A stretch of DNA of 64,000 bases from Ilex aquifolium (GCA_951799425.1 OX637396.1:35642701-35706700), one strand, 5' to 3'. Numbered from the stretch's first letter, positions 11,066 through 22,794 are shown. Notes: generated by a model from the sequence alone, not told the origin. Numbers and translations are program-made.

Positions 11066-11215
11066 GGTTTCTGGAGCTCTTGCCACTGGTACAAGCTCTC
11101 TTTCTGATTTTACTGAGCTCCCAACTGAGACTCCTGATCTTCCCCTTGCAACTCCTGCTTTCCTTGTTACGACACCTTTCTCAGCTGACCTGGTGAATGA
11201 GAACATAGAACATGG
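11066..11215 (+). pseudogene. Duplicated fragment of the aORF1 3' coding end
   Basis: The stretch with ggagctcttgccactgg and gagctcccaactgagactcc matches aORF1 around 10377-10490 (ggagctcttgtcgctg, gagctcccaactgcgactcc). It is a diverged partial copy of the Pro/Thr-rich tail, and shows that the aORF module was duplicated inside the element. Confidence 0.65.
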
Positions 11216-11699
11216 TTGTTGTGTTATGTTCCCAACAAGATTATGGACTTTCTGAGCTATCAGGTTCTTTTGATGGACTAATGAACTTCTGCCGAAATCC
11301 TTATCCTGATGTAAGCAAGACTCTTGGGACTGGAGGTCTCAGGAACTTGCTATAGAGATGCTACGCTGTCAACCAAGCTGAACTCAAGCATGAGGATTAT
11401 TGTGTTTAGGTGGGGTCAGACTCCTTTTCGATTGTTTTAAGTGTCTTAGGAAGGGTAATTTTGTGCAGATTCCTTTCCCGCCTTTTTCCAACTGCCTTCT
11501 ATAACCGTAACCACCTTTATTAATTAGGAAACCAAAAAGACAACTGACTCCCTTTCGCGTGGCTCTTGGTTTCCTAAAAATTTACAATCTCCTTTAAGTC
11601 TCCTAACATCTGCTGAGTTTCCTTCTCTCTTTGCGAAAAATATTCTTGAGTTTCTTCTTGGCTCCTTGTGACCACTCTCTGTCTTTACCCTAACCTTTA
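11216..11699. other. Region upstream of aORF2, no gene
   Basis: No coding frame supported. A TATA-like ctataacc at about 11500 and a pyrimidine-rich stretch before 11700 could serve aORF2; this is weak. Confidence 0.3.
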
Positions 11700-12790
11700 A
11701 TGGCTGCCTCTGCTTCATCTTTGTTCAAGGAACACACTTTCTTTGGGATCGAATGGAAGTGGCACTGCCGCTACCTATCTCCTTCAACCTTAGGGCCCTC
11801 TGATTTGGAAACTATCAAGAAACGGTTCTTTCCTGATCTTGATTTGCCTTTACGAGTTCCTACCTCCGACGAGACCTGCAACTATCTTCCTCGAGGGGAA
11901 GTCTGCTTTCTTGAAGGTGCCATGGACATGGGACTGCGCCTTCCCATTCATCCGGCTATAGGGCGTGTTCTTGCCTACTATGGCCTATGCCCTTCTCGCA
12001 TTTCCCCACGAGGATGGGCCGCTATGGTGAGCTTCTTCCTGTTTTGGCGCCTATATGACAATGACAGGTTCCCTTTTGTTTCCGAGTTTCTATACTTCTT
12101 CGAGATCGAGGAAGATGATGCCCCCTGCTTCAGCTTCTTCCGTTGGAGACATTTCGATTTACCTCCTTTGGTTCTAGGCCTTCCTTCCAATCCTGAAGGG
12201 TGGTCTAAACGTTTCTTTTTTGCATCTGGGGAGTCTTGGCAGTCCTTCGAGGATCGTTGTCGTGAAACTAGGATTCCACGGTCCTGGAAGAGCTTCTCTC
12301 GCATTGGTAAGTTCTATCTGAGCTCTCTTGAATATATATTTTTCTTGGAGACATATTCTTATTATATTCTCGTCGCTCAGGTACCCCTGATCTGGATGTG
12401 CCCGAGATGATGAGTATTAATGAGTTGCTGCTTGTCGGGCCTAGGTCTTATTCTGAGTTGATGACAAGTGCAAACCTTTATTTGCTTGGGACTGAGGCCA
12501 CTGAGTATGAATTTTCCTCCGTTCCCTACTCTTCCTGGACCTCTTTCTCTGATTCTGATGAGGAAGGAAATTCTGACGAGGAGGGGGACACTAGTGCGAG
12601 TTCAAAGAGACGTAAGAGGGATGTCTCCTTCTCTCCTGACTCTCTGTCCACTATTTTCCTCACTCCAGCAGGTCAGAAGCTTCTTGATTCGCTTTACAAG
12701 GCTGAGCAAGAAAGGGACGAGCTGAAGGAGGAGAATGCTCGCTTGAAGGAGAAAGTTATAAAGCTGAAGTCACAGCTTAAGAATGACTAA
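11700..12790 (+). CDS. aORF2: intact antisense Tat-element gene with a PF04195-like domain
   Basis: Two exons, 11700-12306 and 12381-12790, joined by donor G|GTAAGT and acceptor CTCAG|GT in phase 1. The product is 338 residues with no stop. It starts MAASASSLFK (ctttaATGG context). The domain covers about 60-200, with LRLPIHPAIGRVLAYYGLCP and EGWSKRFFFASGESW. These align with aORF1 LRFPLYPFIKVVLQHFNVCP and KEWKKHFFFIGVTNW, so the genes are paralogues. Exon 2 adds an acidic Ser-rich stretch (SDSDEEGNSDEEGD), a basic KRRKR motif that could be a nuclear signal, and a C-terminal coiled coil. The gene is open while gag-pol and aORF1 are broken. The family is known from Tat-type and related elements; its role is not known. 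The alternative, an unrelated chance frame, is unlikely given the splice-consistent homology. Confidence 0.78.
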
Positions 12791-12990
12791 GAGCTTTTCC
12801 CCCTGTATTCCCTTTCTTTTCTGATTAATGCCAAAACTTTGTTTCCCTTTGCACTTTCTGTAATGCTTGTATTCTTGGATTCTTTGAATATCGAATCTTT
12901 TCTTTTTGAATGTGCATGTTCAAGTACGACCTGAGGGGCTCACCTGTTATGAGCTAAGGAGCTTATTAGAATTCCATAAGCTCGGGTGTT
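12791..12990. other. aORF2 3' region
   Basis: Probable 3' UTR of aORF2: T-rich, with gtaatgcttgtattcttgg and tttgaatatcgaatc near 12860-12900. No separate gene. Confidence 0.35.
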
Positions 12991-13160
12991 GAGCTGTTTC
13001 AGTACCTTCTTCGTGTTCAGAACACGAACGTGGATGGAAAACAGAAGATCATGTTTGCACTGACCTCAATGCCTGACTGAGCTGTTTCAGTACCTTCTTC
13101 GTGTTCAAAACACGAACGTGGATGGAAAATAGAAGATCATGTTCGCACTGACCCATCGTG
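12991..13160. repeat. 88-bp direct duplication
   Basis: gagctgtttcagtacc starts at 12991 and again at 13079, with near identity over about 75 bp. Each copy holds the palindrome cgtgttc-aaaca-gaacacg-like inversion (cttcgtgttcagaacacgaac). Noncoding. Confidence 0.8.
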
Positions 13161-13265
13161 GTCTTTGTCAGTATTAGGGTCTTCGGGTGCGTGGGCAGCA
13201 TATGAGACTACTGGTCGTGGGGAAAAGACTGTTGGTGTCTCCAAGAAGAGATCCGCTTGAATCTT

Positions 13266-13675
13266 ATAAGCTTAGAAGCTTATCGTTTGTATATGAGCTG
13301 AAGAGCTCATCTTGAATTTTATAAGCTTAGAAGCTTATCGTTTGTATATGAGCTGAAGAGCTCATCTTGAGTTTTATAAGCTTAGAAGCTTATCGTTTGT
13401 ATATCTGCTGAAGAGCTCATCTTGAATTTTATAAGCTTAGAAGCTTATCGTTAGTGTATGAGCTGAAGAGCTCATCTTGAGTTTTATAAGCTTAGAAGCT
13501 TATCGTTGGTGTATGAGCTGAAGAGCTCATCTTGAGTTTTATAAGCTTAGAAGCTTATGGTTGGTGTATGAGCTGAAGAGCTCATCTTGAATTTTATAAG
13601 CTTAGAAGCTTATCGTTGGTGTATGAGATGAAGAGCTCATCTTGAATTTTATAAGCTTAGAAGCTTATCGTTAGC
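13266..13675. repeat. 55-bp tandem repeat, eight copies, with two palindromes per unit
   Basis: ataagcttagaagcttat occurs at 13266, 13321, 13376, 13431, 13486, 13541, 13596 and 13651, exactly 55 bp apart. Each unit holds two perfect inversions, ataagctt-ag-aagcttat and atgagct-gaag-agctcat, either of which could form a hairpin. It lies between the integrase stop and aORF2 and is transcribed in the element RNA. Units differ by one or two bases. Confidence 0.92.
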
Positions 13676-13790
13676 TGCAGGGCTTGTTCTATGTGTACTT
13701 GTTGCACATTCCTTTGCTTTGGAAATCATATGAGGATGAATAAAAGATTCGTTTATTTTTGTTGAAAAATAGTTCTATTACAATGAAAAC

Positions 13791-16700
13791 TTACTGAAAG
13801 AATTTCTTAAGGTGCTCGGCATTCCAGGAGTGAAGTAGGATCTTTCCTTCCTCTGTTTGCAGCTCGTAGTTTCCAGGTCTAATCACCCTTGATATGATAT
13901 AGGGTCCTTCCCAGTTGGGTCCAAGCTTCCCATGTGTGGGATCTTTCCTCGCAAGCAGGAGCCTCCTAAGCACCAAGTCACCAACCTTGAAACTTCTATG
14001 CCTTACCTTCCTGTCGTAGTACCTTGCAGTTTTCCTTTGATAAATTTGGACGCGCCGCAGAGCTCTGTCTCTTTTTTCATCCAAGAGATCGAGGTTTAAT
14101 AGGAGAGATTCATCATTGTGCTCGGCATCTGCAAGTTCCACCCTTGGTGATTGGAGCCCCACCTCAACAAGGGCCACTGCCTCGGTTCCAAAGGCCAAAG
14201 CGAAGGGAGTTTCCTGAGTTGCAGATCTGACGGTGGTCCTGTAGGCCCACAATACCTCAGGGATGTACTCCACCCACTTGCCTTTTAGGTTTTCTAGTTT
14301 GGTCTTCAGAGCCATCTTTATGGTTCTGATTGCGACATCCGCTTGCCCATTGGATTGAGGATGTGCAGGAGCTGAGAAATAGTTCTTTATCCCGAGCTCA
14401 TCACAAAAGCTTTTAAATTTTAAGTTGTCAAACTGCTTTCCATTGTCAGACACGACCGCTCTGGGAACCCCAAACCTGCAAACTATCGATTTGCAAACGA
14501 AATTTTGGACTTTTTGTTCAGTGATTGTTGCCAAAGGTTCGACCTCTGCCCATTTGGAAAAGTAATCCACCCCTATGATAGCAAACTTGCATTGCCCTAC
14601 ACCGGTGGGAAGGGGTCCAAGTATGTCCAAACCCCATTGTTGGAAAAGCCATGGGCTTATCACTGAGGTCAATAGCTCGGGCGGACAATGGGAAATGTTG
14701 GCATGCTCCTGGCAAATCTTACACTTCTTGACCAATTCAGTGGCATCCTTGAGCATAGTGAGCTAATAATACCCTTGCCTCAATATTTTTCCTGTCAAGG
14801 CCTGAGCTCCTATGTGATTGCCACATATTCTTTCATGCACTTCTTTGAGTATATAGTTGGCATCTTCATCTCCCACACATTTAAGGAGAGGCGCTGAAAA
14901 TCCCCGCTTGTACAGGTTTCCTTGTAGCAAAGTAAATCTGGCTGACCTTGTTCTCAGCTTGGAGGCCTCGTTAGCGTCGTTTGGCAAGATTCCATTCTGC
15001 AGGTAGCCTACGATGGGGTCCATCCAGCTCCGCTGAACCACGATTGGCAGTATTTCCTCTTTTCCAATGCTTACTGAAGGCTCTAGAAGGTGTTCCACTG
15101 GTATTAGCCTGTCCAAGTCTTCTTGTGAGGCAGTAACTAATCTTGCCAACGCATCTGCTCGTGCGTTCTCTGTTCTGGGCACGTGTTTGACCTTAATCTG
15201 CACAAACTTCTTCATTGGTTCTCGTACCTTTCTGAGGTAAAGGACCATTTTTTCGCCTCTCGCTTCGTAGGACTCCTCTATCTGTTTTACTACCAGTTGA
15301 GAGTTGCTGCAGATCTCCAGCTGCTCTGCTTCCATAGAATAGGCGAGATTGAGCCCAACAATGATAACCTTATATTCTGCCTCGTTATTTGAAGCCTTGA
15401 ACCCAAATCTAAGGGTGTACTCGACATCTATTCCTTCTGGAGAGGTCAAGATCATTCCTGCACCGCTTTCCTGAGCATTAGCAGCTCCATCTAATGAAAG
15501 CCTCCATAAGGGGAGGTCTGGTGTTAAATCTGTGGTCTCCATTGGCGCTGCTGTTGTGAACTCTGCGATGAAATCCGCCAAAATTTGCCCTTTGACTGCA
15601 GTTCTTGGCTTATATCTGATATCAAACTCACTGAGCTCTATGGCCCATTTAACCAACCTCCCCGAGGACTCTGGCTTATACAACACTTACTTCAATGGCT
15701 GGTCTGTTGGGACCTCGATAGTATGAGCCTGGAAATAGGGCCTAAGTCTCCTGGCTGTTGTAACCAATGCTAGAACGAGTTTTTCCATCTTTGGGTATCT
15801 CTCATCTGCCCCCCCTCAGAGCTCTGCTACAGTAGTAGACTGGCTGCTGAGCTCTGTTTCGTTCTCTAACCAGTGCTGCGCTTGTTGAAAAATCTGAAAC
15901 TGCTAGGTAGAGAATAAGGACTTGCCCTTCTAGAGGGCTCACCAAAACAGGAGGATAGCTCATATAACTTTTCAGGGCTTCGAATGCTTCTTCACACTTG
16001 GTATCCCACTAGAACGCCCTCTTCAAGATCTGAAAGAATGGTTGGCATTTATCGCTTGACCTAGACACAAAACGGCTCAGGGCAGCTATCCTGCCTGTCA
16101 AGCGTTGCACCTCCTTTGTGTTGGATGGTGATTTCATTTCCACCATTGGCCTGACCTTCCCTGGGTTGGCTTCAATTCCTCGGCTGCTAACTATAAAACC
16201 CAGAAATTTTCCTGTTGAGACACCGAATTCACACTTTGCAGGGTTGAGCTTCATCTTGTATTCCTTTAGGATCTGAAATGATTCAGCAAGGTGCTCGTTG
16301 TGGAGCTCTGCCTTCAATGACTTTACTAGCATGTCGTCGATGTAGACTTCCATGGATGCACCTACCTGCTTTTGGAACATCCTATTCACCAACCGCTGGT
16401 AAGTGGCTCCGGCGTTTTTTAGTCCAAAAGGCATGACCTGGTAACAGTATGTTCCCTGTTCAGTCACAAATGAAGTCTTCTCTTGGTCGTTGGGATCCAT
16501 TCTGATCTGGTTATAACCTGAGAAAGCGTCCATGAAGCTAAGGAGCTCGTGTCCGGCTGTGACATCCACTATTAAGTCGATCCGAGGTAAGGGAAAACTA
16601 TCCTTAGGGCATGTTCAGTTAAGGTCAGTGAAGTCGATACACAGTCGCCATTTACCATTGGTTTTTTTGACAAGAACCACATTGGCCAACCAGGTAGGGT

Positions 16701-16869
16701 AGTCAACTTCCCTGATAGCCTTGGCATGGAGGAGTTTGCTGACCTCCTCATTAATTGCCCTTTGTCTTTCTGAGGCAAAACTCCTTCTCTTCTGTTTGAC
16801 GGGTTTGCAAGTCAGGTTCACGCTTAGCTTATGGGTAATAACCGAAGGGTTAATACCTTCCATGTCTTC
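13791..16869 (-). pseudogene. Gypsy/Tat pol: RT, RNase H, archaeal-type RNase H, integrase (broken)
   Basis: On the element strand the order is RT (16863 to about 16100, with VYIDDMLVKS), RNase H, a second archaeal-type RNase H (about 15500-15100, starting LSLDGAANAQESGAG), zinc-binding region, then integrase (14756-13791). Lesions seen: TAA 16870-16872 before RT, TGA 16615-16617, TAG 16009-16011, a seven-C run at 15809-15815 (one base too many) that shifts frame, TAA 15687-15689, and TAG 14763-14765 where the family has Trp. The second RNase H reads CSNSQLVV where Asp is usual, and integrase reads NGQADVA where Glu is usual in the D,D,E triad. The copy therefore cannot make a working polyprotein. 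Identity as Tat pol is firm. Confidence 0.92.
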
Positions 16870-19247
16870 TTACTTCCAAGCAAACACTCCTATGTTCTCC
16901 TTTAGGAATTGAATGAGGAGACCTTTGAGCTCATCGTTCAGCCTGGAACCCACATAAACGAGGTGCTCTGGTTTCCCATCAAGCTGTATTGGTTCCAGCT
17001 CTTCTGAGGGCATTGGTCTTGTTTCCATTTCATCTTTCATGTCGAGTTTATCCAATTGGATGTTCTCAACCTCTTTCCTTTTTACAGAAGTCATGTAGCA
17101 TTCTCTTGCTACACGCTGGTCTCCTCGGACTGCTCCGATTCCATTTTCTGTAGGGAATTTTACGACCAAGTGATAGGCAGATGGAATGACCTTCATAGAA
17201 TTAAGGGATGGCCTTCCAAACAAGATGTTGTATGCAGAGGGTGCATCGACCACTAGAAATTTTATGGTTGTGGTGGCTTGGTAAGGTGGGTCCCCTAGGG
17301 TGAGCACGAGTTGGATCGAGCCCAGGGGGAGCACCCTTTCCCCGGAGAATCCCAGCAAGTGAGTGTTTACAGGTTCAAGTTTCTCCCTCCCTATGCTCAT
17401 CTTGTCGAATGCAGGTGCGAAAATGATATCTGCCGAGATCCCGTTATCGATTAGAACCCGATGAACGGTTCTATTAGCCACCACAGCTCGTACCACCAAT
17501 GGATCATCATGAGGGTACTGGCATCCCTCCAAATCATCATCTGAAAAAGTGATAGCTGTATCTAAGCGTGGTACTTTGGATACAGCGTGTACTTCGAGAG
17601 CTTCTTCGGCTCTGATCCGTCGAAGTTGTGCTTTCCTGGCTGAGCTGGACTCTCCGCCTCCCGCGAATCCTCCAGATATTACTCTAATCTCACCTATAGG
17701 CTGCTGATGTGGTGCAGGTGCCTGCTGTTGGGGTGGTGGAGGTGAAAGAACTCGGTTCTGGTTGTCATGGGCTACAAAGCGACGTAACTGACCTCGCTGG
17801 ATCAAGAACTCGATTTCTTTCTTTAGTTGAATGCAGTCATCAGTGTGGTGACCATGATCTCTATGGTAATCGTAGTACTTTGTGGGGTCTCTCTTGGCCG
17901 AATCTGCCTTCATCCGAGGTGGCCATCTTAAGAACTTCTCGTTTTGGACCTCGTATAGAACTTGTGACACAGCGGCGGTGAGCGGAGTGAATCGCTGAGG
18001 TCCGTATCTAGGCTGTAGCTCGGGCTGCATGGGGCCTAGGCGGTCTCTAACGTTTCCTCTTCTCTTTGGTGAGCGATCTCTGTCCCTCCTTGGAGACCTA
18101 TCTCGCCCTTTTTCCTTCCTGGGACTTCGGTCCCTTCTTTTTTCTTCTTTTTCCTTCTCCTTTCGTGAGGATGCACTCCCCACTTTGGAAAGGAGTGCCT
18201 CTTCTCCATTAATAAATTTTTCTGCCTTGGCTAACACCTCAGCCATGCTTGCCTGAGGATTCTTTGATATAGAGAACATTAAGTCCTTTGATTCCACTCC
18301 CAATCCTGCAATAAAAGCGGTAATGGCAAACTTTTCGTCTGGGATATCTACCTTCAAAGATTCTGAGTTGAACCTCTGCACATAGGATCGCAAGTTCTCG
18401 TCAGGTCTTTGTTTTATGTTCAATAAATAATAGCTCGGTTTCCTATAGATCCGAGCTCCGATGAAGTGAGACACGAAGGAGATGGAGAGTTCTTTGAAAG
18501 AAGAAATCGAGGCTGGGGGGAGCCTATTGAACCATGCCAAGGCTGACCCCTTCAAGGTGATGGCGAAGGCCCTGCACCGCACAGGGTCCTAGTATCCGTG
18601 CAACTCCATTTGATTTTTGTAGGTGTTGAGGTGATCCACAGGGTCTTTTGTCCCATCAAAGACCTCTATCTGGGGTACTCTAAACTTCGGAGGAAGGGGA
18701 AAATGCAACACCCCGGGGGTGAATGGGGACTCAGTCTGCTGTACCAAGGCATCCATCGTTACTGGGGCTTTGACCTTCACTGCTTCTCTCATATGGCTGA
18801 GCTCTTGCTGGATATCCTGGAAGCGATGTTCCCAATATTGCTCCATTCTTTCCTGTTGGAAAGGAAGAAAATCATTCCTCTCTGGTCCTTCGTTATGGCT
18901 TTGAGCTTCTTCGTTGATTCCCCTTCTAGGTGGCTGACGGGGTGCTTGGCTGCTTTCTCCTCCTTCGTTTGCTTCCCTGAGAGGGTCAAGGCATTGCCGT
19001 TCCCTAGGGGAAGATTGTTCGGGCCTTGCCGGGGTGGTTGCGTCTGTTGAGGATCTTGTAAGAGCTTCAAAAGCTCTTCATTCTGTTAGAGTAGGCGTTG
19101 ATTGACCAAGCGAAGGGTGTCCAGTTCATTGTTGGGGGGAGGATCCGTCATAGGAGGGTCGTTTTCAGCAGTAGGGATGAAATCATAAGGGTCGTTCGGG
19201 TGCCTCCCACTGGTGACCTGCTGGGGATTCATCTGGCTTTTACTCAT
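16870..19247 (-). pseudogene. Gypsy/Tat gag and aspartic protease (broken)
   Basis: A likely start is the ATG at 19247 (MSKSQMNPQQ). An in-frame TAA lies at 19086-19088, and the frame must shift before the clearly gag-like stretch at 18846 (MEQYWEHRFQ); a TAG at 18589-18591 follows. The 18582-16870 part is open and holds the capsid-like retrotransposon gag domain (GSALAWFNRLPP), an Arg/Lys/Asp-rich stretch, a zinc knuckle whose first Cys is Tyr (KYYDYHRDHGHHTDDC), and a protease with active-site LIDNGISADIIF. It ends at TAA 16870. Function is lost. Confidence 0.88.
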
Positions 19248-19307
19248 GTTTCGTGTAGAGACCATCAGTTACTGAGAAATCAGTATATTTGTTAACAAGA
19301 ACAGTCG

Positions 19308-19325
19308 TTCCCACAGACGGCGCCA
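19308..19325 (-). other. Primer binding site of the Gypsy/Tat element
   Basis: The element strand reads TGGCGCCGTCTGTGGGAA just inside the 5' LTR, after a 3-base spacer. TGGCGCCGT matches the 3' end of plant tRNA-Asp; the rest diverges. Confidence 0.7.
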
Positions 19326-19328
19326 AAC

Positions 19329-20016
19329 TGATAGTGTAAATCTACCGAATAAGAGCTAAGAGTTAAATATGTATGGAATAACGTGTGGTATCTGAGCTAC
19401 AAGGCTTGTATCTAGCAATGTCGGTTGATGCTTGGGGGAAGGGATGATAACACTATAAAGTTATAGTGGTTTACCGGCCTGAGCTCGGCTAGTCCACTCT
19501 TTCATGGAGTCTCTAGCTCCTCTCTTTTATTGATGGTGTTGAATGTATTACAGTATGAGAAAATTAGGGTTTTTCCTGGTGGCTATGTTGCCGATCCGCT
19601 TCCCATAGAGGCTTACCCCTCTTTTATAGCCTCTTGCTTACCTCTAATTCGATTTTACTTCCTATAATGGAGGGATCTTCCTCTATCTCTCCTTCTCCAA
19701 TCCCGGAGTTACCTAAAATCCATATGGCCGGCTTTTATGGTCTCCACCTTGAGATCTTTGCCTCCTTTCATGAGATTCTCCCCAGTTTAAGGAAAGGATC
19801 CTGGTTAGTTACGGGTTTCACGCCCTGGTCCCAGCTTGATTCCTATTACGATGGTATCTGCTGTCATCTCGCTGTCCTCTTGTAACTTCTCATTTCGTGT
19901 CTCTTGCGGGGAGCTCTGTCCCCAGCTGATTGAGCTCTAACTATAGCTTGAATGAGCTCTGCTTCCCTTCTCTGAGCTCCTGAGCTCAGGTTTGGAGTTT
20001 ATTTCGGGTATCATCA
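19329..20016 (-). repeat. 5' LTR of the Gypsy/Tat element
   Basis: 688 bp, TG...CA. It is the 5' LTR because the primer binding site abuts its left side on the minus strand. It differs from the other LTR by about 16 substitutions and one 5-bp indel. Confidence 0.95.
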
Positions 20017-22755
20017 AATACCATAACTTCTTGTTTTAATGATTAGTCCAAAATCTCTTATTTTATTATATTGCTTTATTTTACATATTCATGATCAATG
20101 GTTAAACTTGAATCAATCGAAGATCTATGAACACATTATTTTTTTGGAATGAGTTCGAAATTTTTTTTAGTACCATGACTTTATCCTTGGTGATTCATGT
20201 TTTGTAAATATGCTTATGTATTAGAAAATATATTTAAAAATAAATTAAATTGCAACGACAAATAGAAATAAAATTACGAAATCACTCTGGGATTCCTCCG
20301 TTGGGCAATAAAGAGACATTTGCTTTTAAAAATAACTTGTGTAATATTGTTGTAATCGTGTTGAATAACTCGTCATGTTTGTACCTCTAGTGGGCAGGGA
20401 ATTGCTATGCATTTTTGTTTGTTGCATTTGATGAGCTCAGATTCAATTGGGTTAGACCCAATTAATCAAATAAGTCTAAATTAGCCACAAAGGGAGTCAA
20501 GCCCAATTCATTGATCCGACCCGATTCAGGATTCAAGGAGTTCAAGAAGATTAGAGCACGTGAAGAGCAATCATTGGCATAGCCACTCTCGAAAATCAAG
20601 ACTATCTTTAATTATACATATCTTTAGTTGTAGCTATCATCCCCGAAGATCTATATCATCCCGTCGTAACTTTTTTTTAAATATTTGTGAAAGGAGTAAA
20701 GTATAAGAGAAATGGGGACAATTCCTTTGTTGAAAATGAACCTTTTCCATTTTTCAAAATATTAATTTTGGTTTTTAATCCTAAAAGTGGTCAAGGGTCC
20801 AAGCATTTGCAATGCATTTTCGTGTGTAGAACAAATAAAGCTGGATGCTATCATTTTTCTATGTCTGTGGACAAGGATGTGTAGACCAAATGGCCAAACT
20901 GAGTGGAGAACAAGCTAGTGAAATTAAGTAACGTGTAGTTCAACTCGATTAAGTTCCTATGTAAATGGTTTTTAAACTGTAAATTGATCTGCATTCGATA
21001 TAATTTTTAAACTCATCTTTTAAGCAAGTCAAATTGAGTAATGTATGGTTCAATTCGATTAGGTTTCCATCTATAAATAATTTTAATTTCATTTTTCGAA
21101 TAATCGCAATCAAAAGATGAATAACCATTACCAAATAGTTCTAGACTATACACACCTCCCCATCTTTTTCTCAAATAGTTTTTTGGATAATTTAAAATTC
21201 TAGGATTTGATTATGTTGTTTATTATATAGATTTGGGGAGATTCTTATTGAGAAACTAATTATTCTACGATTGAATTTTGGAAAATTTTGCTATAAAATT
21301 GTGCTCAATTTTAGCTTGAACTGTTTGACACTCGAGTGTTCGCAAGAATCTAAGTTTGCCAACCAAGTTTGTCATTCTGGGGAAGTTTTTCCACCATAGC
21401 TACATCATCAACAACTTGAGAGACCAGACACAGTTTGAATATACAGATCAAGCCCACCACAGAATCAAGGAAGCTCAGTTGGGTCAACCTTACCATCTTG
21501 AGAGACTCAGTCCACAACTGACACATGAGAAGATCTCCATAGGACGCAATCATCGGGTGCATGACGCCACCTCTACGGAACTGTCTTGCATGTTACGAGA
21601 ATGATGCCACCTCCACTAAAATGTCTCACCTATTACAAGAATGGCGCCTCAATCTGTTAGGATGCGTCTATAAATTGTAAGTTCCACCTACCCAAGGGGG
21701 ACATCACTCACATCTGCGCACTCTACACTCCTTGAGCAAGAAAACACCCATGTCACCGTAGCTCTTCATAGTGGAGTAGGTCATCTTGACCGAACCACTT
21801 AATTTGTGTTTGTTTGTATTGAGTCTCCTTCGCAATTACTGCATTAAATACTAGACATGTGGTGCATAAACATTAATTCACTATATATGACCATTGGATC
21901 AACATTAAGTTTTCATATTTGATGGGGTCTACAGTCAGTCCAAATGTCATAGTCAATCCAAATGTCATATATAGTAAATTAAGTCCTAATAACATTGCTC
22001 TAAATGAAGATATGAAAATGATATATATCGCTTAGATTAAATTATACTTGCATGCTCTAAGATATATATAATACTTATCTTATGATGAGAGGTGTTCATT
22101 TTATGGGCCAATAATAATTTGCACACCAAAAAATTTAAAATTCTTATTTTATATATACCCTTAAAAATTAAAATTTTCATAGTAATATGGGAAAATTAAT
22201 TTTTAAGAGTACAAAGTGAGAATTTTTAAATCTTTCAGGATGAAAAGTATGATTTTCCCTAATTTTATTCAAATATCCTTTACTAATTAAATGGAAACTT
22301 ATTTCACTCTCCCTCAAACTAAGTGATTTTGTTTTATTTTGCTCCAAAAATAAGGAGACATGAACGTTTCCCATGCAAAACATAGCAGATGTTTTATTTT
22401 GAGACAATATCATATCAAATCAATTCAGTTAGTCGAGGGAATAGTATTAGGAATTTGGGCAACATATATTTTTGTTTCACAAATTATGCACTTTGTGTCA
22501 ATTTAGCCCCGACCTTTTAATTGTATTAATTTAATCTCTCGTTGAGTTTCATTTTAATTGATCTTTTTATTTATTTTTCATGCTTTTGGTAGTGAGTCAC
22601 CTCGTTTTTGGACTTTCTTCCACTTCTGGAGGCTTGGCTTTATGACCTCCTCCCTTGTACAATTCTTCGTTTAGTTTTATATACTGGTAGGGGTCCTGCC
22701 AAACCCCCCACCCACATTGGGTGGTTTTGAGAAAAAAAAAAATGTAATAATTGTA
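20017..22755. other. Intergenic, no gene found
   Basis: AT-rich DNA; the first five bases AATAC are the right Gypsy target duplication. Short stretches such as agaccaaatggccaaactgag at 20883 recall the NLR2 5' flank at 60686, but no longer alignment was found. Two short tandem-like lines (attctagttcaactcgatt types at 20935 and 21043) are weak. Confidence 0.4.
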
Positions 22756-22756
22756 C

Positions 22757-22758
22757 TC

Positions 22759-22793
<35 letters not shown>

Positions 22794-22794
22794 T
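22757..22794. repeat. (GT)n(GA)n microsatellite
   Basis: A run of tgtgtg followed by gagaga, 38 bp. The following atgtggacgactggacca resembles NLR1 upstream sequence at about 4630, so the block may be an old NLR promoter fragment. Confidence 0.85.

Larger units (their letters stand above)
6664..20016 (-). mobile_element. Complete Ty3/Gypsy LTR retrotransposon, Tat lineage, decayed, with antisense genes
   Basis: The element runs from TGATAG to TATCATCA, about 13.35 kb. LTRs lie at 6664-7346 and 19329-20016, and flanks AATAG/AATAC form a near-perfect 5-bp target duplication. gag-PR-RT-RNaseH-aRNH-IN read on the minus strand, so the 5' LTR is the right one. Tat membership rests on the YIDDMLVKS-type RT, a second archaeal-type RNase H before integrase, and a long 3' region. 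That region (7361-13790) carries two spliced plus-strand genes and three repeat blocks. LTR comparison by eye gives about 16 substitutions plus a 5-bp indel over about 685 bp, so the insertion is not recent. gag-pol has many lesions, so the copy is non-autonomous. Confidence 0.93.

Noticed and set aside
13266-13675. CRISPR-like regular repeats
   Set aside because: The units are contiguous 55-bp tandem copies without unique spacers, inside a plant retrotransposon.
15832-16010. Two separate pol genes instead of one broken frame
   Set aside because: The protein text is continuous across the shift at 15809-15815 once one extra C is allowed for, so it is one decayed pol.
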